The notes under the pieces: model-generated
Database searches by the model: none
What the model was told of the DNA's origin: nothing
Seen by the model: the letters and a program-made list of their open reading frames with translations, nothing else
DNA from: Aquimarina muelleri DSM 19832
GTDB taxonomy: Bacteria; Bacteroidota; Bacteroidia; Flavobacteriales; Flavobacteriaceae
Assembly: GCF_000430665.1 (NCBI RefSeq)
Contig: NZ_AUML01000025.1
Span: 17,857 to 81,856, forward strand
Length of the DNA: 64,000 bases
Direction of reading: 5' to 3'
In this document: positions 43,296-53,055 of the stretch, piece by piece
Layout: each line of letters opens with the position of its first letter
How positions within the stretch are numbered: position 1 is the stretch's first letter
Made by a program: the position numbers and the translations under genes

Positions 43296-46200
43296 TTATT
43301 TAAAATTTAATTTATTCATATCTAAAACTTCTCCAAAACTATCATTTCCATCGCTAATAATTTTAAATACATCTTCTCTATAAATTCTAATCTCAGATCC
43401 CTGAACAAAAGATTCATCTGGTAAATCAAACTTATTTAGTTCTCCTTTGGTACTTCTTACTTCAAATTTAATATACTTTTTATTAGGATTATTCTTAAAT
43501 ATATCAATCAATTCACTTTTCTGATTAGGTGTCCAAGGAGAACCTATACTTAATTTACTATCGTTTATTACGGCTCTAAAATAATCTATTTCTAAAACTT
43601 CATCAAACTGTTTTGTAATAAACAAATCATCTGCAATAACTACTTTAGAACTTCCTTTTATATATATCTGAGTAAGATGTTTATATCCGTTTTGAAATAG
43701 TGTTTTAAATGGTTCTTTTGTTTTTATAAGCCCCGTAACAAGTGTTTCAAAATCTTTTCCTTTTTTAGTTACAACCTTAAAGAAATTAGCTTTTGACCAT
43801 TTTGTCCATAGACTTCCTCCATTTTTAGAAATTTCAAAAGCATAAGCGGGGTTTTCTTTTAAAAGTTTCCATGCATCAATATCATCTGCACCTTGCAATA
43901 ATCCTTTTAATTCTGCCCCATTACTTGTTGAAAGCAAATCCTTATCCAAAAGTTTCCAATTATCAGCACCTAATTCTTCTATTTTTTTTAATAAACCATT
44001 GTCTGTTGCATCATCTAAGCTATTTATCCAGGTTCGCAAAGATGTATGCGAATCCTCTATTTTTGCAAGTAACCCAGTTTTTCCTATCGAACTATTAACA
44101 GCCTTAGAAAACTTAATCGAAATACTTGTAAAAGATCCTGGTTGCCCTGTTTTATTAATTATTTCTAAATTATCAAAACCTAATTCCTTTTTCCATTGTC
44201 CTGCTTTGGTTTCAAAAATAATTCTTTTAAGATCCTCAATACTATAGCTTCCTTTTGGGGATTCTTTTATTAACTTATTTAATGCATTAAGATTGCCGTC
44301 TAAACCTGGCCCTGCTATCCAATCTGTTTTTATGGATTCTACAGGTCCCTTACCTGCTGATTTTAATACATCCTCTATATGGCTTAAAAGTTTGTTATGT
44401 ACATTTTTACCTATACCATACCTAATAAATTTATCCGCAGTTTCTTCAACTACAGTAACTGTTAATTCTACTTGATTTTCTACATTGGTAAGCCAAATAC
44501 TACCCATTTCTTTTCCGGTTGCATGCTTTATTTGAAAAACACCTTCTCCATCGGCTACAACATCAAGTGTATTTTGTATTTTATTTACAAATTGTTTGGT
44601 TCTAATACCCGTGTCTGCACCGTCTGCTACAACAGTGATTGTACGTGTTTGTTCTCCTGCTTCATCAATAAATTTTACATTTTCAAAAATGGCATCAGCA
44701 CCATCTTCAAGTTTAGCAATCTCTCCTTCTTGAAGTACTCTTAAATCAGAAAGTTTACCTTGTTCATCAACTTTAGCTAATACTTTTCCATCAACTTTAA
44801 TTACCAAAAATTTATCTACAATTTCTGTCTTAAATTTTTTAGGTAATCTACTAAGTCCTTTTACGCTTGAAAAATAGAATGTTTTGCTTAATGCTAGTGT
44901 TTTATCATATAAAAGCCTTGCAGAAGCAGGTGCATTTGTAATCTTTATACGCTGCTGCGCCAGCAAATTTTGTACTTTCTTAAACTCCTCATTAAACTTA
45001 ACAGGAGTTGCTGCTTTTATTTTTTCGAGCGATTGTAAGAGTACTTTACCATCAATGTCTATTTTATATCCTTTAAACGATGGAATATCATCTACGAACT
45101 TCATCCCTGCAGAGGCAAGATCAGTAACCACATTACCAACTTTTTGAGTAATCTTTACTATGCCAGGTAATGCTGCTGGCAACGTAGCTATTCCAAAAAT
45201 CATATTAGTAGTTTCGATCCCTTCGATAAAATCGTTTCCTAAAGCATCTTTTAATTCGTCTTCGTTAACTGCTATAATAGCATCGGTAGTTGCAAAAACA
45301 ATTTCTGCTCCTGCCAAAAATTTTGCTGCAAAGGCTGCTGATGTTCCTCCTGATGGAATAAAAGTAACAACAGACCCAGCTATTACTACTGCATCTAGCA
45401 TTACTCTACCCACAACTGCATTTTGCTGAGCATTAATACTGTTGCTCATCCAAGCCAAATACATTGCTGGTACAGCTATAACAGTCCCTCTTTTAAATTC
45501 TACTTGATTTGTAATCTTCGTATCTGCTATAAACTCTACAATTATAAAATCTAAAGGTCCTAGTTTATCGGTATTAATTATAGTTTTTCTATTTCCAGAT
45601 TCATCTTGTATTGCAAGATTTACTTTTACAGAAGCAGAATTAGCAGTAAGTATAATATCAGAACTATATTCATAATCATTTTTACTATTTCCAACATTGT
45701 CTGTGAAATTTCCATTTCGTGCCATAGGAAAATAGCGTTCTGTATCTTTTTCAATATCAATTTTATCTATTTTACTTGTTTTTGCAGATAAATAATCTAC
45801 ATTAACAAGCATATGATCTTTTATACTTTTTGAAAGCTCTTTATTTGGATCTCCATATGCGATTCTCATTACGCCAGATAATTGTTCTATAAAATTGGTT
45901 GCATAACGATTATCTGTATTAAATATTTCTGTTAAACCTGAACTAGAAAGAATTCTCCAAACTTTTGAAAAGAGTAGGTACTGGTCTTTTTTTAAAGCCT
46001 CAATAATCGTTTCTGCATCTGAAAAATTTGTACCAAGATTATCAAAAATATAACCTATTAAACTTTCTGTATCATTAAAAAATATGCTATCATCCCCTTT
46101 ATCCAAAGCGTATTGCAATAGGTCTAGCCTATCCTGCACTACACCGATACCATCTTCACTTAATAACTTAGCGTAATCGGAAATAAAAGCACTCATCAAG

Positions 46201-48389
46201 CTACTAGAGCTTAAGACTCCTTGATCCGTACATTTCTTCAAATATTCAAAATTCTTGATACCACTAGTAACATCTCCTTCATCATAAGTAAGAAAATTAT
46301 AAATGGCTTTTTTATCGCCTTTTGAAGAAATATTCTTAAAGATATTTACAACTAATTGTTCTTCGATGTCAGTTAAAGAAAGAACATTCGCATCTTTATT
46401 AATTGCCCATTTGGCAAGTTCAATTCTTATATTTACTGCATTATTTTTACTTAATATTTTGGTAACTCCATCATAAAATATATCAGAATACAAATTATAA
46501 TCATTGTCATTAGAATTTTTGATTATCTTTTTGAAGTTATCTAAAGGTGCTTCGCCAGCGATTAAGAAATCATAAATCTTATTTGTGTTTTCAGGAATAT
46601 TACTAAACATTCTAAATGTTAACGCTCTTATTACCTTTCTTTGAGGTTCTTGTAAAACAAGAAAATTAGGAGTACTAAAAAAAGATATATCTAGCATTTT
46701 TAAAAAAGCTTCCTGATCATTTCTGGTAGCAAATAGCTCGCCAAGACTATCTCCAAAAACTCTAAGATCCTCTTCTATATGATTAGAATTAACATTAGAG
46801 GTAACTAAATCTATAATTTTAAATAAATTTTGATAATCCCCATTAGATCCTTTTAAATAATCGTGAAAATTATTATCTATTTGATCTGGGTTAAAGGAAA
46901 TAATTTTTTTTAGAGCGGGAACTACATAATAAGGTCTAACAAGGTCTCCTGCTGATTTTTTATAATATTCATATAAAACATCTACTAAATAGGCTCTTTC
47001 TGCTTTTAAATAAGCCCCATCTTCTTGTAAGCAAATAAATAAAATCTCTCCTAAAAAAGAGGTATAATTATCTTTATCATCTGGATTAATAGATCTATCA
47101 TCCATTTCTGATAATAATGTTTCTATTAATTCGTTTTTTCCGTCTGTACCTCTAAAATCGTTAAAAAGTTTACCATAATCTTTACTCTTTATGTTATGTA
47201 AAAGGTATAACACAACAGCTTCTCCTTTTTCATTTATACTCTCTTTTGCAATATTCTTAATTGCTTTTATAATATAAGAGTAATCTACCTTTTTTAAAAC
47301 ATCCGAACAAAGTATTCTGGTTGTAGAAATAATTTTATCAATATCTGGATTTGTAGCATTAACTGCTGCTATAAACTTATCTTTTTGACTTTTACCTTCG
47401 GTATCACTTAAACCTGCACATTTGCTATTGTTAATCATACCATCTAAAATCTCTTTTAAGAATTGAGATTCTGGCAAATCTGCCCCAGACAAATAATTAT
47501 ACCACGCATTTATTCGTTTATGATTATTATCCCCACTGGTACTGGATAAATTTGCATGATGAGCTTTTAGTAGATCTGCATCTATTTTTGGAACTTCTTT
47601 TCCTTTTAAATAATGTGCAAAAGACCACCAGGAAACATTTGCTTTATTTGCACTATCTCCTTTTTTTCCTTTTAAAATTGCAAAATAATATCGGGATAGT
47701 GCTATGGCACCAGAAGTACCTGCATTACTAAGCGTTTTTCTAATTAGTGCGCTACTTTTTTGATCTGATTCTCCATTTTTTTTAAAAAACTCTTTTAATG
47801 TTTCGTATGTTTCTGATGCTGCCGCATTTTGGTTTTCTGTAGAGTTATCGAATGCTTTGTTATAATATTCTTTTAATTGTTCGGTAGTTGCAGAAGAGAC
47901 TTTATATTTACCTCTAAACGGAAAAAAAGGTGCTATAATAGCTTTTTTTCGGTTTGCTACTCCGTAATAAATTAATGGTTTTTTCTCTTTTAATAATTTA
48001 TCATTAACCTCATTTAATTTATTATTAAGCTGTTCTATATTTAAAGGGCTATTTTCTGCTCCTAAATCTGTTAAATCTAATTGATCTTCTAAGTACCCTG
48101 AGAAAAGATTTGGATTAAATGTATGGTCTCCTACAACATATACATACCAATTCTTAGCATTTTTATGCTCTGCTACATTTTTCTTATTATAGTTGATTAG
48201 AAATTCTAGTTGATTGGCTATACCAATATTTACTTCTTCTATAGTTTTAAAGTCAACTTTTCTAGTAATTGGCTCTTTATCATTTGCAAAAACAATTTCC
48301 TGCACTCCTAAAAAGAATACTATTGTGCAAAAAAACTTAAACATTGCTTTTGTATATTTTATAGACATATTATGTTTTTTATATATCAT
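43296..48389 (-). CDS. Giant exported polymorphic-toxin-like protein (1697 aa)
   Basis: The N terminus has a signal peptide (FKFFCTIVFFLGVQEIVFAND). Three possible starts (48389, 48368, 48347) precede it; the third or second gives a normal signal-peptide n-region. Residues ~40-950 are a long, largely helical region of unknown family. Residues ~1000-1110 contain an Ala/Val/Ile-rich hydrophobic stretch (AVVGRVMLDAVVIAGSVV, FAAKFLAGAEIVFATTDA) like the pre-toxin segment of Bacteroidetes polymorphic toxins. The last ~150 residues (GKDFETLV, IADDLFITKQFDEV, NDSKLSIGSPWTPNQ) have the E/D ... D-x-K spacing of restriction-endonuclease-fold nuclease toxins. Function is inferred. A 242-aa possible immunity gene follows at once. 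Confidence 0.7.
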   Translation of the reverse strand: MIYKKHNMSIKYTKAMFKFFCTIVFFLGVQEIVFANDKEPITRKVDFKTIEEVNIGIANQLEFLINYNKKNVAEHKNAKNWYVYVVGDHTFNPNLFSGYLEDQLDLTDLGAENSPLNIEQLNNKLNEVNDKLLKEKKPLIYYGVANRKKAIIAPFFPFRGKYKVSSATTEQLKEYYNKAFDNSTENQNAAASETYETLKEFFKKNGESDQKSSALIRKTLSNAGTSGAIALSRYYFAILKGKKGDSANKANVSWWSFAHYLKGKEVPKIDADLLKAHHANLSSTSGDNNHKRINAWYNYLSGADLPESQFLKEILDGMINNSKCAGLSDTEGKSQKDKFIAAVNATNPDIDKIISTTRILCSDVLKKVDYSYIIKAIKNIAKESINEKGEAVVLYLLHNIKSKDYGKLFNDFRGTDGKNELIETLLSEMDDRSINPDDKDNYTSFLGEILFICLQEDGAYLKAERAYLVDVLYEYYKKSAGDLVRPYYVVPALKKIISFNPDQIDNNFHDYLKGSNGDYQNLFKIIDLVTSNVNSNHIEEDLRVFGDSLGELFATRNDQEAFLKMLDISFFSTPNFLVLQEPQRKVIRALTFRMFSNIPENTNKIYDFLIAGEAPLDNFKKIIKNSNDNDYNLYSDIFYDGVTKILSKNNAVNIRIELAKWAINKDANVLSLTDIEEQLVVNIFKNISSKGDKKAIYNFLTYDEGDVTSGIKNFEYLKKCTDQGVLSSSSLMSAFISDYAKLLSEDGIGVVQDRLDLLQYALDKGDDSIFFNDTESLIGYIFDNLGTNFSDAETIIEALKKDQYLLFSKVWRILSSSGLTEIFNTDNRYATNFIEQLSGVMRIAYGDPNKELSKSIKDHMLVNVDYLSAKTSKIDKIDIEKDTERYFPMARNGNFTDNVGNSKNDYEYSSDIILTANSASVKVNLAIQDESGNRKTIINTDKLGPLDFIIVEFIADTKITNQVEFKRGTVIAVPAMYLAWMSNSINAQQNAVVGRVMLDAVVIAGSVVTFIPSGGTSAAFAAKFLAGAEIVFATTDAIIAVNEDELKDALGNDFIEGIETTNMIFGIATLPAALPGIVKITQKVGNVVTDLASAGMKFVDDIPSFKGYKIDIDGKVLLQSLEKIKAATPVKFNEEFKKVQNLLAQQRIKITNAPASARLLYDKTLALSKTFYFSSVKGLSRLPKKFKTEIVDKFLVIKVDGKVLAKVDEQGKLSDLRVLQEGEIAKLEDGADAIFENVKFIDEAGEQTRTITVVADGADTGIRTKQFVNKIQNTLDVVADGEGVFQIKHATGKEMGSIWLTNVENQVELTVTVVEETADKFIRYGIGKNVHNKLLSHIEDVLKSAGKGPVESIKTDWIAGPGLDGNLNALNKLIKESPKGSYSIEDLKRIIFETKAGQWKKELGFDNLEIINKTGQPGSFTSISIKFSKAVNSSIGKTGLLAKIEDSHTSLRTWINSLDDATDNGLLKKIEELGADNWKLLDKDLLSTSNGAELKGLLQGADDIDAWKLLKENPAYAFEISKNGGSLWTKWSKANFFKVVTKKGKDFETLVTGLIKTKEPFKTLFQNGYKHLTQIYIKGSSKVVIADDLFITKQFDEVLEIDYFRAVINDSKLSIGSPWTPNQKSELIDIFKNNPNKKYIKFEVRSTKGELNKFDLPDESFVQGSEIRIYREDVFKIISDGNDSFGEVLDMNKLNFK

Positions 48390-48409
48390 AGTTTTTTTAA
48401 AATCTTACT

Positions 48410-48541
48410 TTAAAATCTCCCTCCCCAGTTTGCCGTTTTAATAAACTGACAGGTTTCTAAATCTAAATATTGAAATTCAAAATATGCTCCTCCGTCTGAG
48501 ATCACAATTTCTGCATATTCTTGTCCCTCTATTGTTTTCAT
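48410..48541 (-). CDS. Very small hypothetical protein (43 aa)
   Basis: I translated this from the minus strand: it starts MKTIEGQEYAEIVISDGG and ends TANWGGRF. It lies 12 bp after the 98-aa ORF and 20 bp before the giant toxin-like gene, all on the same strand, so spacing supports a real gene in the operon. It has one Cys and no membrane segment. I do not recognise it. Confidence 0.55.
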   Translation of the reverse strand: MKTIEGQEYAEIVISDGGAYFEFQYLDLETCQFIKTANWGGRF

Positions 48542-48553
48542 TTTGGTAAAACT

Positions 48554-48850
48554 TTATAAAAAGCCTTGTTGTGGTTTTTCTTCTATAAGTTTTCCCCAAA
48601 AATTCTTTACTTTATCTTTATGCAGATGGATAATCCATACTTCTCTTTCTGGTTTAGAATATTCTTCATTCTTTATACCATGTATCATCTTTTCAGATTT
48701 AAAACAAGGTGCTTCTATCCAACACTTTAATGTTTCATCACTATAATACAATGCAGCATTTTTAGGGTGCTTATGTTTTGAGTTCTTACCATAAATAATA
48801 AGTTTTAAATTATTTGGTAGTTCATATTCTCCATTTTCATGTACCTGCAT
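48554..48850 (-). CDS. Small hypothetical protein (98 aa)
   Basis: A soluble protein with no signal peptide. It starts MQVHENGEYELPNNLKLIIYG and is rich in His, Lys, Trp and Glu (KHKHPKNAALYYSD, REVWIIHLHKDKVKNFWGKLI). It begins 6 bp before the end of the 733-aa gene and is followed 12 bp later by the 43-aa ORF. I recognise no family. Its location inside the cluster suggests a chaperone, adaptor or small partner of the toxin-like protein, which is speculation. Confidence 0.65.
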   Translation of the reverse strand: MQVHENGEYELPNNLKLIIYGKNSKHKHPKNAALYYSDETLKCWIEAPCFKSEKMIHGIKNEEYSKPEREVWIIHLHKDKVKNFWGKLIEEKPQQGFL

Positions 48851-48856
48851 ATCGTT

Positions 48857-51058
48857 TTATTTTTCCAAATAATTATATTTATACTTATCTATAAGCCCTT
48901 TTAAGGCTTTTTCTATAGACTCTACCAATAGGTTAATTGTATTATCTTCAGAATCTCCTTGATCCTGGGATTGTTTCATTATTTTTGGCAGATCAATTTC
49001 TATTTCTAAAGCTTTGTCTATAAAATTCCTAACGGTTTCTTTATCTTCTTTATTTTCGGCTATAGATTTAGAAAAGAAATATAAATGATACTTTTCTTGT
49101 ACATCAAAAGCCTGTATAACCTCTTCAGGAATAGTACTTATTTCGATTTCCTCTTCAAATTCAAATCCTTCTTCTATGACACCCTCTTGATCTTCTTGCG
49201 ATGCTCCTTCTGTTGTGGTAGATGAACTAAAATTATATACTGCATCATACGAGCTTACCAAGTTCGATTCTTGAGATTTATTTTGTCTGTAATATTTTTC
49301 TATTGCTTTAATTATTAAGTCTGATATTTTATCTTTAACATCTTCTAACTTGTCTGCTATTTCATTATTTAAAGCATCTATCTGATCTTGTACTTTTTTC
49401 TTTTCTTCTTCTGTTTCTGCTGAATCCAGCTGATCCTCAAGAGTATTCATTTGATCACTCATCTCTTGTAAATCTTTTATTTCGTCTGCTGGCAAATCTC
49501 CTTTTATTTTATCTAATACAGCATCTATATCTTCTCCTGTTAATTCTCCTTCTCTAATTTTATCTACTATATCTTCCAAAACATCCAAAATACCTTCAGT
49601 AAGATCGATAACTGCATCAATCTCATTACTAATATCATCTACTCCTCCCCAATTTTCATCATAATCGGTTACTACGACCCCATCTAATAATTGGTAATCA
49701 CTATTAATTTGAATATTATCAAAACTAACTTTAAGTCTGGTATCTTGTAAATAAGGCACTATAATGTATCCCCATCCTGAAAAAGATCCGTTAGTTCCTT
49801 CGACTTCTTTTACCGTTACCGGAAAATCTCCTGCTGTAAATGTTTCGTTTACTACTAATTGTGATAATGGATCTTGGTTTGTTATTATAATTTCTGGGGT
49901 TATACCGCAATTATAAGTAGACTCTTCATCTGGAGTTAATGTTGTTGTAAATTCATAAATCTGTGAATAGGTATATGGTCCGTTATCTAAACACTGCCCT
50001 CCCACTCTAAATTCATAAGTTGTTCCTGGCTCCAGATTATAGACTGTAGTATATTCATTTATGGTACCACCATCAAACCAAATGGCATTTTCTGCCTCTT
50101 TTTTGCGATACTGTACATTATAACGTATATGCTCTACTCCCTGCCAAAGAATTTTTTGTGTAGTTGTATTTTTAGACTCCGCTAATATATACTCAGGTTC
50201 TGCACAACTACCTGTGTAGGTAAAATAATAAATCTCACTATATCCATTATTTTTAAATACCGAAGTTTCACTTATACCATCACTTACCATTGCTTTTACT
50301 CGCCAACCATATGTTTTATCTGGTAGTAAAGAGGTTTCTCCTGGCCCATATAATAAAGTAGTTGCAAAAGTATTGGTTTGGTATAAAGGGCGACTAGCCA
50401 AAAATGCTGCTTGAGGATCCATTTGGTTGTCCCAAAGTTCTGCTAATGTAAATTCATATTCTACATTGGTAGCATTTAAATGTCTTGGAGTCCATTGAAA
50501 AATAATATTTTGAGGATCACGCATTAATACCTGCTCTCCTCTATTGGGTAAGTTTAAAAATGGAGGGTCGTTAAGAACCAGATATACTGATGTACAGCTT
50601 TTACGAGAGATTTGTTGCCCTGATTTTGCATCATACACTTCGAAACAAAAACGATACAATCCCTCTGGTAGAGGCACACTATATTGCTGAGGACTAATCC
50701 CTCTTAAGTTTTGAAATTCAAAATAGGCTTGTAAATCCAAATTAGATAATCGTAATGGTACTCCCCCATCTAAAAAAATAGGATTTGCACCAATAACCAC
50801 ATCTGTACTTTGTATAGATAATCCTGCATTATTTTCTACAAAGAATTTTAAATTAACTTGTCTATTAGATTCTGTAATATCAGTTAGTAATAAATTAAGA
50901 ATAATTTTATCGGATACAGAAGTACTATACTCTGACAGTTTTAAACTATATGGCGGTATAACTTGCGGAGTAATATTTACTGGAAAAACCTGTGACCACA
51001 CCGTAGATGAGATACATACCATGAACAGTATTAGATAATATGTGTGTGTTTTTTGCAT
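48857..51058 (-). CDS. Exported fibronectin-III-like protein with C-terminal coiled coil
   Basis: A 733-residue secreted protein. Signal peptide 1-22 ends TVWSQ. The beta-rich N-terminal half contains PPYSLKLSEYSTSVSDKIILNLLLTD, LPEGLYRFCFEVYDAKSGQQISRKSC and an FN3-type region near 290-380 (YNVQYRKKEAENAIWFDGG, LEPGTTYEFRVGGQC). Residues ~490-590 are strongly coiled-coil and acidic (DKIREGELTGEDIDAVLDKI, QMNTLEDQLDSAETEEEKKK). It is preceded by the PKD lipoprotein gene. The N-terminal half resembles proteins found in large Bacteroidetes surface-protein operons; its precise role is unknown. Confidence 0.75.
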   Translation of the reverse strand: MQKTHTYYLILFMVCISSTVWSQVFPVNITPQVIPPYSLKLSEYSTSVSDKIILNLLLTDITESNRQVNLKFFVENNAGLSIQSTDVVIGANPIFLDGGVPLRLSNLDLQAYFEFQNLRGISPQQYSVPLPEGLYRFCFEVYDAKSGQQISRKSCTSVYLVLNDPPFLNLPNRGEQVLMRDPQNIIFQWTPRHLNATNVEYEFTLAELWDNQMDPQAAFLASRPLYQTNTFATTLLYGPGETSLLPDKTYGWRVKAMVSDGISETSVFKNNGYSEIYYFTYTGSCAEPEYILAESKNTTTQKILWQGVEHIRYNVQYRKKEAENAIWFDGGTINEYTTVYNLEPGTTYEFRVGGQCLDNGPYTYSQIYEFTTTLTPDEESTYNCGITPEIIITNQDPLSQLVVNETFTAGDFPVTVKEVEGTNGSFSGWGYIIVPYLQDTRLKVSFDNIQINSDYQLLDGVVVTDYDENWGGVDDISNEIDAVIDLTEGILDVLEDIVDKIREGELTGEDIDAVLDKIKGDLPADEIKDLQEMSDQMNTLEDQLDSAETEEEKKKVQDQIDALNNEIADKLEDVKDKISDLIIKAIEKYYRQNKSQESNLVSSYDAVYNFSSSTTTEGASQEDQEGVIEEGFEFEEEIEISTIPEEVIQAFDVQEKYHLYFFSKSIAENKEDKETVRNFIDKALEIEIDLPKIMKQSQDQGDSEDNTINLLVESIEKALKGLIDKYKYNYLEK

Positions 51059-51109
51059 AAAAAATTTAGTCTCTAAAAGCGATTTTCTTAAATATGAAGT
51101 CGCAAATCA

Positions 51110-52462
51110 TTATCTACTTTCTTTTTGAATTTTTATATCTACTAGTATATACGAGTTTTGTCCGTCGTCTACAAAATCTTTGATTTTAATTGCTCCCTTT
51201 TTTCCTTCTTGGGTCTGAAAAAGAACGATTCTTGGCTGCATAGTGTTATCAAAATCCTGCAATCCTCCTGAGGTTTCTTGTATTGTTAAACTATTTAATA
51301 ATACGTCATCTTGCATCATATCGTATTGCGAAACCGATAAAGATGCTGTACAACCGCATAACTCTTGCGAATTGATAAAAATAGTGCTTTTAGGATTCTG
51401 AAACACATCAAAAGTAGTTTCGGAAATTTTATGTGGGCTTACAAATCGATTACGACTAAAAGCACTGCTTAGTCCAAAAAAAACAAGATCGATACGTTGT
51501 TCTATTTCTGGGGTTACTTCTTGGTTCGTATATACTTTACGATCTATAATACTATAAAAACTACCTCTAGTATTGGAACTATGTGCTGTGTTTATTCCTA
51601 ATTTTATATCTTTTATTTCTCTTAGATTGGTATTTCTAAAAAACTCTATTTCCTTACGCACTACCTTTGTTTCTTTACCATTAAATGTGGTTAGAATGAT
51701 GGAATGTTTCCCTTCTTGTGTAAAAATAACTTCTGGATTCTCTTCTGTAGAGGTTAGTATGGAAGCTCCTTCAAAATCCCACTGATACTCTGTAGCACTA
51801 ATGGATGTGTTTTTAAATTGAATACGTGCTGGCACCTGATAATCATCATCCTCAAAAGCGACAGTATGCTCAAAATCGGAAACTAAAAAAGGAGCTACGG
51901 TAACTGTTTTTTGTAGATTATACATTTCTCTTCCATTACTTATTTCTAAAGTGATTTTATGCTCGCCTGGTTCTGTAAAAGTTACTTTTCCCGGATCTTT
52001 AACCAAAGATGTTGCTGGAGCACCTCCTTCAAAAGTCCATGAAAAAGTATCTGCGCCAGAGGAATTGTTTTGTATGGCGTATGTAGCAGGAGAAAAATTA
52101 TCTACCAAATTAGTAATTTCAAAATCAATTACTACCGGATCATCTATTTGTATCTCTATAACCTTTGTATCTCTGGATCCATCTTGGTTACTTGCGGTAA
52201 GTTCTATTTTATATACTCCTTTTGCGTCGTATTGTATTACACCAGGGTTACGACTTACGGATCTGGATGGTACTCCTCCTTCAAAACTCCATTCGTAATC
52301 TTCTCCTCCTTCGGTTCTATTAAAAAATACTATTTGTACAGGTATAGAGAAATCCTCATTAAATACCTCATATTCAAAATCTACAACAACTGGTACTATT
52401 TCTTCTTTAGCGCAACCTTCCAGAAGTACTAGTGAAATTAATATGTAAATTATTTTATTCAT
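51110..52462 (-). CDS. PKD-repeat outer membrane lipoprotein
   Basis: A 450-residue lipoprotein with lipobox LEGC (Cys17). Three consecutive PKD-like domains follow (residues ~25-275), each with the Y-x-W-x-F-E-G pattern (EDYEWSFEGGVPS, DTFSWTFEGGAPA, EYQWDFEGASILT) and a matching GxHxIxL strand. The remaining ~170 residues (NAHSSNTRGSFYSII to KIQKESR) are of unknown fold. PKD domains mediate protein or glycan contacts. Within this cluster it is probably a membrane anchor or scaffold for the secreted partners. Confidence 0.85.
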   Translation of the reverse strand: MNKIIYILISLVLLEGCAKEEIVPVVVDFEYEVFNEDFSIPVQIVFFNRTEGGEDYEWSFEGGVPSRSVSRNPGVIQYDAKGVYKIELTASNQDGSRDTKVIEIQIDDPVVIDFEITNLVDNFSPATYAIQNNSSGADTFSWTFEGGAPATSLVKDPGKVTFTEPGEHKITLEISNGREMYNLQKTVTVAPFLVSDFEHTVAFEDDDYQVPARIQFKNTSISATEYQWDFEGASILTSTEENPEVIFTQEGKHSIILTTFNGKETKVVRKEIEFFRNTNLREIKDIKLGINTAHSSNTRGSFYSIIDRKVYTNQEVTPEIEQRIDLVFFGLSSAFSRNRFVSPHKISETTFDVFQNPKSTIFINSQELCGCTASLSVSQYDMMQDDVLLNSLTIQETSGGLQDFDNTMQPRIVLFQTQEGKKGAIKIKDFVDDGQNSYILVDIKIQKESR

Positions 52463-52473
52463 TTTTTTTGTTT

Positions 52474-52540
52474 AAAGAATCTAAGACTCAAAGATTCAAA
52501 GACTCAGAGATACAAAGGCTCTAAGACACAAAGATGTTTG
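52474..52540. repeat. Degenerate short-unit repeat, left of the four-helix gene
   Basis: Tandem imperfect units around AAAGAATCTAAGA (52474-52486), then variants such as CTCAAAGATTCAAAGACTC and ACAAAGGCTCTAAGACAC. The same 13-mer recurs at 52934-52946. Confidence 0.7.
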
Positions 52541-52551
52541 AGATTCTGCCA

Positions 52552-52911
52552 TTATATGGAACTTTCCACTTTTCTGTTATAACTGGATAGCATACGTTCT
52601 AATTCTCTTGTTTCTTCATACATAGTTTCAAATTTATCTTCACTTATATATTTTAAATTTTTTGAAATCTGTAATTGCGTTTGTACCTCAAATAGTGAAC
52701 TCATAGCAATATTCAAAAATCTTAAATATTCTTTTTTACCCTTTCTACCATACCCTTCGGCAATATTACTTGGTATAGAAATACACGCTCTTCTTATCTG
52801 AGAAGTCAGTCCATAAATTTCTTCTTTTGGAAAATCATTAGTATCTCTATACACTTTTGTCACAATATCCATTGCTTTCTCCCAAATTTTTAAATCTCTA
52901 AATGTGCTCAT
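52552..52911 (-). CDS. Four-helix bundle protein (23S rRNA IVS/Avd-like family)
   Basis: A 119-residue helical protein of the four-helix bundle (S23/IVS) family: STFRDLKIWEKAMDIVTKVYRDTNDFPKEEIYGLTSQIRRACISIPSNIAEGYGRKGKKEYLRFLNIAMSS in outline, with the signature near residues 30-60 (given here only as key elements: WEKAM, FPKEE, QIRRACISIPSNIAEGYGR). The frame is open to 52965, but MSTFRDLKIWEKA at 52911 is the normal start. Homologues occur in 23S rRNA insertions, as stand-alone genes, and as the Avd subunit of diversity-generating retroelements. No reverse transcriptase lies in this window. It is flanked by degenerate repeats and interrupts an operon of surface proteins, which suggests insertion as a small mobile unit. 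Confidence 0.88.
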   Translation of the reverse strand: MSTFRDLKIWEKAMDIVTKVYRDTNDFPKEEIYGLTSQIRRACISIPSNIAEGYGRKGKKEYLRFLNIAMSSLFEVQTQLQISKNLKYISEDKFETMYEETRELERMLSSYNRKVESSI

Positions 52912-52933
52912 TACTATCTGATCTTTTAATTTC

Positions 52934-53045
52934 AAAGAATCTAAGAACCTAAGAGTCAAAGACACTAAGTTTTTTCTCTGTTTCTTTGAATCCCTGTTTC
53001 TTTGCTTCTCTGCATCGTAGATTCTCTGTTTCTTATCTCCATCTC
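52934..53045. repeat. Degenerate short-unit repeat, right of the four-helix gene
   Basis: Carries AAAGAATCTAAGA (52934-52946, direct copy of the left repeat), then inverted-sense units such as TCTTTGAATCCCTG and GTAGATTCTCTGTTTCTT. Together with 52474-52540 it brackets the four-helix gene. Confidence 0.7.
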
Positions 53046-53055
53046 ACAAAGTCCT

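Noticed and set aside
45160..45429. ORFs antisense to the giant toxin-like gene (several, also near 43871-44744)
   Set aside because: They are opposite-frame shadows of a long, well-supported coding region.
52469..53045. CRISPR array at the degenerate short-unit repeats
   Set aside because: Units are irregular, without constant repeats or unique spacers, and no cas genes are present.
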